Positions 6,743 to 9,754 of a DNA stretch of 9,754 bases are shown in pieces. The notes beneath the pieces are model-generated. The model did no database searches, was not told the DNA's origin, and was given only the letters and a program-made list of their open reading frames with translations. The stretch is from the NCBI GenBank assembly GCA_964569295.1, contig CAZMVU010000189.1, positions 1-9,754 on the forward strand. The letters run 5' to 3'. The position numbers and the translations under genes are program-made. The stretch is from CAZMVU01 sp964569295 (GTDB taxonomy: Bacteria; Hydrogenedentota; Hydrogenedentia; Hydrogenedentales; JAGMZX01). Within the stretch, counting starts at the first letter, position 1; the number at the start of each line of letters is the position of its first letter.

Positions 6743-6784
6743 ATGAACCATCACCATTATAACGTCCATCGATGGCGCCACTAG
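6743..6784 (+). CDS. Candidate His/Trp-rich attenuator leader peptide
   Basis: ATG at 6743, 13 codons, TAG at 6782-6784: MNHHHYNVHRWRH. Five of 13 residues are His (three consecutive, residues 3-5, plus 9 and 13), with one Trp (11) and one Tyr (6). It stands alone in the leader of hisI-trpE-trpG, 211 nt before the hisI ATG, a typical attenuator distance. In enterobacterial his operons a leader peptide with a run of His codons couples charged tRNA-His supply to transcription; trp leaders do the same with Trp codons. A peptide with both, before both kinds of gene, fits a sensor of either amino acid. The ribosome binding site is weak (GAGA at 6732-6735, 7 nt before the ATG). Expression is unproven and chance cannot be excluded from one sequence. 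Confidence 0.5.
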   Translation: MNHHHYNVHRWRH

Positions 6785-6928
6785 CCGTGGGCGGGGTGTG
6801 TGTCTGCGCTGCATACTGAAGCCGTTTCCTTTTCGTTTCCTTTCCCGCTTTTTACCCGCCGGCGGGATACGTGTTTCCAGCTTGGATCAGATAGCACACG
6901 CAGGCTAAAGGCGTGTTAGATAAAACTA
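6785..6928 (+). promoter_or_regulatory. Leader region with alternative pairing arms (attenuator candidate)
   Basis: The stretch holds arms that cannot all pair at once. CGCCAC (6776-6781) can pair with GTGGGCG (6787-6793, one bulge), looping out the leader stop codon. GCGGGG (6791-6796) can pair with TCCCGC (6843-6848), followed directly by TTTTT (6849-6853). GGCGGG (6790-6795) can pair with CCCGCC (6855-6860), which itself is half of the palindrome CCCGCCGGCGGG (6855-6866). A further stem is ACACGC (6896-6901) with GCGTGT (6911-6916). The second option, ending in a T-run, resembles a terminator but has a long loop. A tandem 11-bp repeat, CGTTTCCTTTT then CGTTTCCTTTC (6823-6844), separates the arms. 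Which structures form needs folding. Confidence 0.35.
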
Positions 6929-6977
6929 GAAAGCCACCTTGGACGACACCCCTTTGGGCGGAACCAAGTGGGCTTTC
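6929..6977 (+). promoter_or_regulatory. Large imperfect hairpin next to the hisI ribosome binding site
   Basis: GAAAGCCACCTTGG (6929-6942) faces CCAAGTGGGCTTTC (6964-6977): 12 of 14 positions pair, with two adjacent central mismatches (A-G, C-U). The 21-nt loop contains a short CCC/GGG helper stem. The hairpin ends 5 nt before AGGAG (6983-6987), and no T-run follows, so it is not an intrinsic terminator. Its position suits control of ribosome access to hisI, an RNA-stability element, or a protein binding site. Confidence 0.5.
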
Positions 6978-6995
6978 CTGGCAGGAGAAACGACC

Positions 6996-7361
6996 ATGAA
7001 GCTCGATGATCTGCTTAAATTCGATGACAAGGGCCTGCTATGCGCCGTCATCCAACACCACGAAACCGGCCAAGTGCTTATGGTGGGCTACATGAGCCGC
7101 GAATCGCTCGATATGACCCTGAGCGAGAAAAAGGCCACCTTCTGGTCGCGGTCGCGGCAGAAGCTCTGGCTCAAGGGCGAAAGTTCCGGTAATGTGTTGC
7201 ACGTGAAAGAAATCCGCATCGACTGCGACGGCGACGCCCTCGTGGTTCTGTGCGACCCGGTCGGTCCCACCTGCCATACGAATGAAACCTCGTGCTTCTA
7301 CCGCCGCGTGGAAGACGACGGCACCGTTGTGCTGGATGGGGACGGCGTCGCGAAGGAGTAG
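6996..7361 (+). CDS. hisI: Phosphoribosyl-AMP cyclohydrolase
   Basis: 121 residues, the normal length of stand-alone HisI without a HisE domain. It hydrolyses the N1-C6 bond of phosphoribosyl-AMP, the third step of histidine synthesis, in the cytoplasm. Diagnostic motifs are all present: VLMVGYMSRESL (27-38), FWSRSRQKLWLKGESSGN (49-66), the metal-binding DCDGD (76-80) and GPTCH..ETSCF (90-101). The zinc cysteines are Cys77, Cys93 and Cys100; Asp76, Asp78 and Asp80 are the Mg ligands of the family. ATG 6996 has AGGAG 8 nt upstream; a TTG at 6939 in the same frame lies inside the leader hairpin and is rejected. The trpE ribosome binding site overlaps the end of this gene. HisE and the other his genes are not in the window. 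Confidence 0.97.
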   Translation: MKLDDLLKFDDKGLLCAVIQHHETGQVLMVGYMSRESLDMTLSEKKATFWSRSRQKLWLKGESSGNVLHVKEIRIDCDGDALVVLCDPVGPTCHTNETSCFYRRVEDDGTVVLDGDGVAKE

Positions 7362-7365
7362 CTAC

Positions 7366-8849
7366 ATGATTCACCCGGACCTGGAAGCTTTCGGCCGGCT
7401 CGCGAAACCGGGCGCGCTGGTGCCCATCTATCGGGATCTGCTCGCGGACCTCGAGACGCCCGTCACCGCCTATCTCAAAGCCGCCCATGGCCAGGCCTAT
7501 GCGTTTCTCCTCGAGAGCGTGGAGAAGGCGGATCAGATCGGCCAGTACTCGTTCATCGGCACAAACCCGAGCGTTATCTTTCGCAGCCGCGGGCGCGAGG
7601 TAACGATCATTCGCAAGGGTGTTGCACAGAATTACACAAGCGATGATCCCCTGGCAGAACTCAAGAAGATAATGGCCCAGTATGAGCCGGTGCCGGTCGA
7701 GGGCCTGCCCGCTTTCCACGGCGGCGCGGTGGGCTACATGAGCTACGACCAGGTGCGCTTCTTCGAGAATCTGCCGGACCAGAACCCGGACGAACTCGCG
7801 CTGCCGGATCTCTACTTCATGATCACTGACACGATGCTGGTCTTCGACCACGTGAAAAACAAGATACAGATCGTGTCGAACGTGCATGTACAGGACGACC
7901 CGGAGGCCGCTTACAACGAGGGTTTGCGCAAGATCACCGAGCTCGAGGCGAAGCTGCGGGGGCCGCTTACCGTGAGCACCGAGCGCCTCCATTCAACCAC
8001 CCAGGCCCCCGCCCTCAAGTCGAACTACACGCGCGAAGCCTTTGGCGACGCCGTGCGCCAGGCGAAGGAGTACATCAGCGCGGGCGACATTTTCCAGGTC
8101 GTGCTGTCGCAGCGGTTCCAGCGGCCCGTGGCGGCGAGTCCCGTGAACCTGTACCGGGCGCTGCGCTGCATCAACCCCTCGCCCTACATGGTGCTCATGT
8201 CTTTTCCCGAAATGGCGCTCGTCGGGTCGAGTCCCGAGGTCATGACCCAGGTAAAAGGCCGCACCTGCATGGTCCGGCCCATCGCGGGAACACGCCCCCG
8301 CGGCGCCACACCCGCCGAGGACATCGCCCATGAACGAGATCTCATGGCCGACGAAAAGGAACGCGCAGAACACATCATGCTCGTTGATCTCGGGCGCAAC
8401 GACGTGGGCCGCGTGAGCAAGCCGGGCACCGTCGCGCCCGTGGCCAACCGGCTCATGGTGATCGAGCGCTATTCGCACGTCATGCACATCGTGAGCGAGC
8501 TGGCGGGCGAGCTGAAGGATGACGCCGATGCCTACGAGGCCCTGGCCGCCACCTTCCCTATGGGCACTGTTTCCGGTGCACCCAAGATTCGCGCCATGCA
8601 GATTATCGACGAGCTCGAGAACGTGCGCCGTGGACCGTACTCCGGCGGTGCGGGCTATATCAGCTTCAACGGCGATATGGACACTTGTATCCTTATCCGC
8701 ACCATGGTCGTAAAAGAGGGTATCGCCTATTGCCAGGCCGGCGCGGGTATCGTGTACGACAGCGACCCCGATCGCGAGTACGACGAAACGGTGAACAAGG
8801 CCACGGCCCTCTTCCGCGCCGTGGAATATGCCGAAAGAGGACTCGAAAC

Positions 8850-8853
<4 letters not shown>
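7366..8853 (+). CDS. trpE: Anthranilate synthase component I
   Basis: 495 residues, full length for TrpE. With TrpG-derived ammonia it converts chorismate to anthranilate and pyruvate. The N-terminal domain carries the LLES motif (48-51), part of the tryptophan feedback site in characterised TrpE, within FLLESVEKADQIGQYSFIG, so feedback inhibition is probable. The chorismate-binding domain shows DIFQVVLSQRF (241-251), NPSPYMV (270-276), SSPE (288-291), PIAGTRPRG (305-313), DEKERAEHIMLVDLGRND (329-346), GTVSGAPK (400-407), and GGAGYISFNGDMD (427-439) with QAGAGIVYDSDP (457-468). LLES and PIAGTRPRG favour TrpE over PabB. ATG 7366 is 4 nt past the hisI stop, with AAGGAG (7353-7358) inside hisI; its TGA overlaps the trpG ATG. 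Both junctions indicate translational coupling. Confidence 0.97.
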
Positions 8854-9428
<575 letters not shown>

Positions 9429-9471
9429 CGCTTTCTAAAGTGGGCTGTCCCCATTTTCATGCGCTACGTGA

Positions 9472-9510
9472 GGCCGCAGGCAGATGCGCTTGGGATTAGG
9501 GCCTGCGGCC
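9472..9510 (+). terminator. Inverted repeat downstream of the hisI-trpE-trpG operon
   Basis: GGCCGCAGGC (9472-9481) and GCCTGCGGCC (9501-9510) are perfect 10-bp complements around a 19-nt loop, 43 nt past the trpG stop. The following bases (caggctgg) contain no T-run. It may terminate the operon or protect its 3' end, or be unrelated repeat DNA. Confidence 0.4.
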
Positions 9511-9726
9511 CAGGCTGGTATGGTATGGGCCGTTGGCCGTAAAGAAAGGGCGGGTTCTCGTCTACCGGGAGGCCGAGCGTCCCCGCGAGCCGAAACTGAA
9601 CATAAAACCCCGTAACCCTTTAGCCGTATGGTGCAAGGGGACGCACTTGGTTCGCCATTCTGTTCCGTGATAGCGAATGCCAGTCGTGCGACGGGGATGG
9701 CCATGCTGTTGGCGCCACTTTGGACT

Positions 9727-9744
9727 GCGGTGGCTTGCCACCGC
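9727..9744. repeat. REP-like palindrome
   Basis: GCGGTGGC-TT-GCCACCGC: 8-bp perfect arms with a 2-nt spacer (7-bp stem with CTTG loop as RNA). It is preceded by tttggact. The shape, a G/C-rich palindrome with a small TT centre in non-coding DNA, is that of REP-type dispersed elements; I recall similar gcggtggc/gccaccgc elements in PVC-group genomes, but that is recollection and untested. The window ends 10 nt later. Confidence 0.45.
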
Positions 9745-9754
9745 TATTGCGCGC

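Larger units (their letters stand above)
9429..9754. other. Non-coding region downstream of trpG
   Basis: No ORF with a ribosome binding site or recognisable protein is visible. It contains two strong inverted repeats (9472-9510 and 9727-9744), a short tandem ggtatggtat (9517-9526), and GGCC-GTT-GGCC (about 9529-9539). A stretch near 9438-9458 (aagtgggctgtccccatttt) resembles sequences I associate with REP/RAYT-type repeat DNA, though I cannot confirm that here. The next gene lies outside the window. Confidence 0.6.

Noticed and set aside
5845..6762. Forward 305-codon open frame opposite the minus-strand glycosyltransferase
   Set aside because: It is an antisense shadow in high-GC DNA; the minus strand encodes clear GT2 motifs and the forward translation resembles nothing. 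Only its last codons coincide with the His-rich leader ORF, which has its own ATG.
6855..6866. 12-bp palindrome CCCGCCGGCGGG as a stand-alone operator
   Set aside because: Palindromes of this length are expected once or twice by chance in this window, and its arms are better considered with the leader pairing options.
6882..6910. TTGGAT followed by GCTAAA as an internal promoter for hisI
   Set aside because: Both hexamers are poor matches. It is noted because a promoter here would remove the leader peptide from the hisI transcript.
7171..7992. Minus-strand 273-codon open frame opposite hisI and trpE
   Set aside because: Both hisI and trpE are certain on the forward strand and the reverse translation shows no family signature.
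9435..9704. Minus-strand 89-codon open frame in the region after trpG
   Set aside because: No ribosome binding site before its ATG, it covers an inverted repeat, and the translation is Pro/Arg/Ala-rich with no recognisable motif.

Overview
The window is GC-rich bacterial chromosome, densely coding and without tRNA, rRNA, CRISPR or an intact mobile element. Two adjacent Tat-exported proteins of the Gfo/Idh/MocA and xylose-isomerase-like families, a HEAT-repeat lipoprotein, and a glycosyltransferase fused to TPRs suggest a Gram-negative from the Planctomycetes/Verrucomicrobia/Hydrogenedentota sphere. That placement is inference from gene style only; no marker gene is present.

Layout. 1-143: three 19-bp tandem repeats and a short leader. 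144-2275 (+): two Tat-signal genes 38 nt apart, a degenerate Gfo/Idh/MocA oxidoreductase and a sugar-phosphate isomerase/epimerase-like TIM barrel, probably one sugar-modifying transcription unit. 2291-2314: a strong hairpin before a convergent ankyrin-repeat gene (2332-2850, -). 2851-3172: divergent intergenic region with an 11-bp direct repeat and a weak promoter candidate. 3173-5627 (+): a tight operon of a HEAT-repeat lipoprotein, an unrecognised 110-residue charged protein, and a GT2 glycosyltransferase with a TPR tail. 5662-6531 (-): a second, convergent GT2 glycosyltransferase with a C-terminal membrane segment. 6532-6995: a long non-coding leader. 6996-9428 (+): hisI, trpE and trpG, each gene start coupled to the end of the one before. 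9429-9754: non-coding tail with two strong inverted repeats.

The most interesting observation is in the leader of the hisI-trpE-trpG operon. A 13-codon open frame at 6743-6784 encodes MNHHHYNVHRWRH: five His and one Trp, upstream of one histidine gene and two tryptophan genes. It has the hallmarks of an attenuator leader peptide, here possibly reading both amino acids. Between it and hisI (211 nt) lie a tandem pyrimidine-rich repeat, mutually exclusive G-rich/C-rich pairing arms next to a T5 run, and a large imperfect hairpin ending 5 nt before the hisI ribosome binding site. HisI opens the purine ring of phosphoribosyl-AMP in histidine synthesis. TrpE and TrpG form anthranilate synthase, the first committed step to tryptophan.
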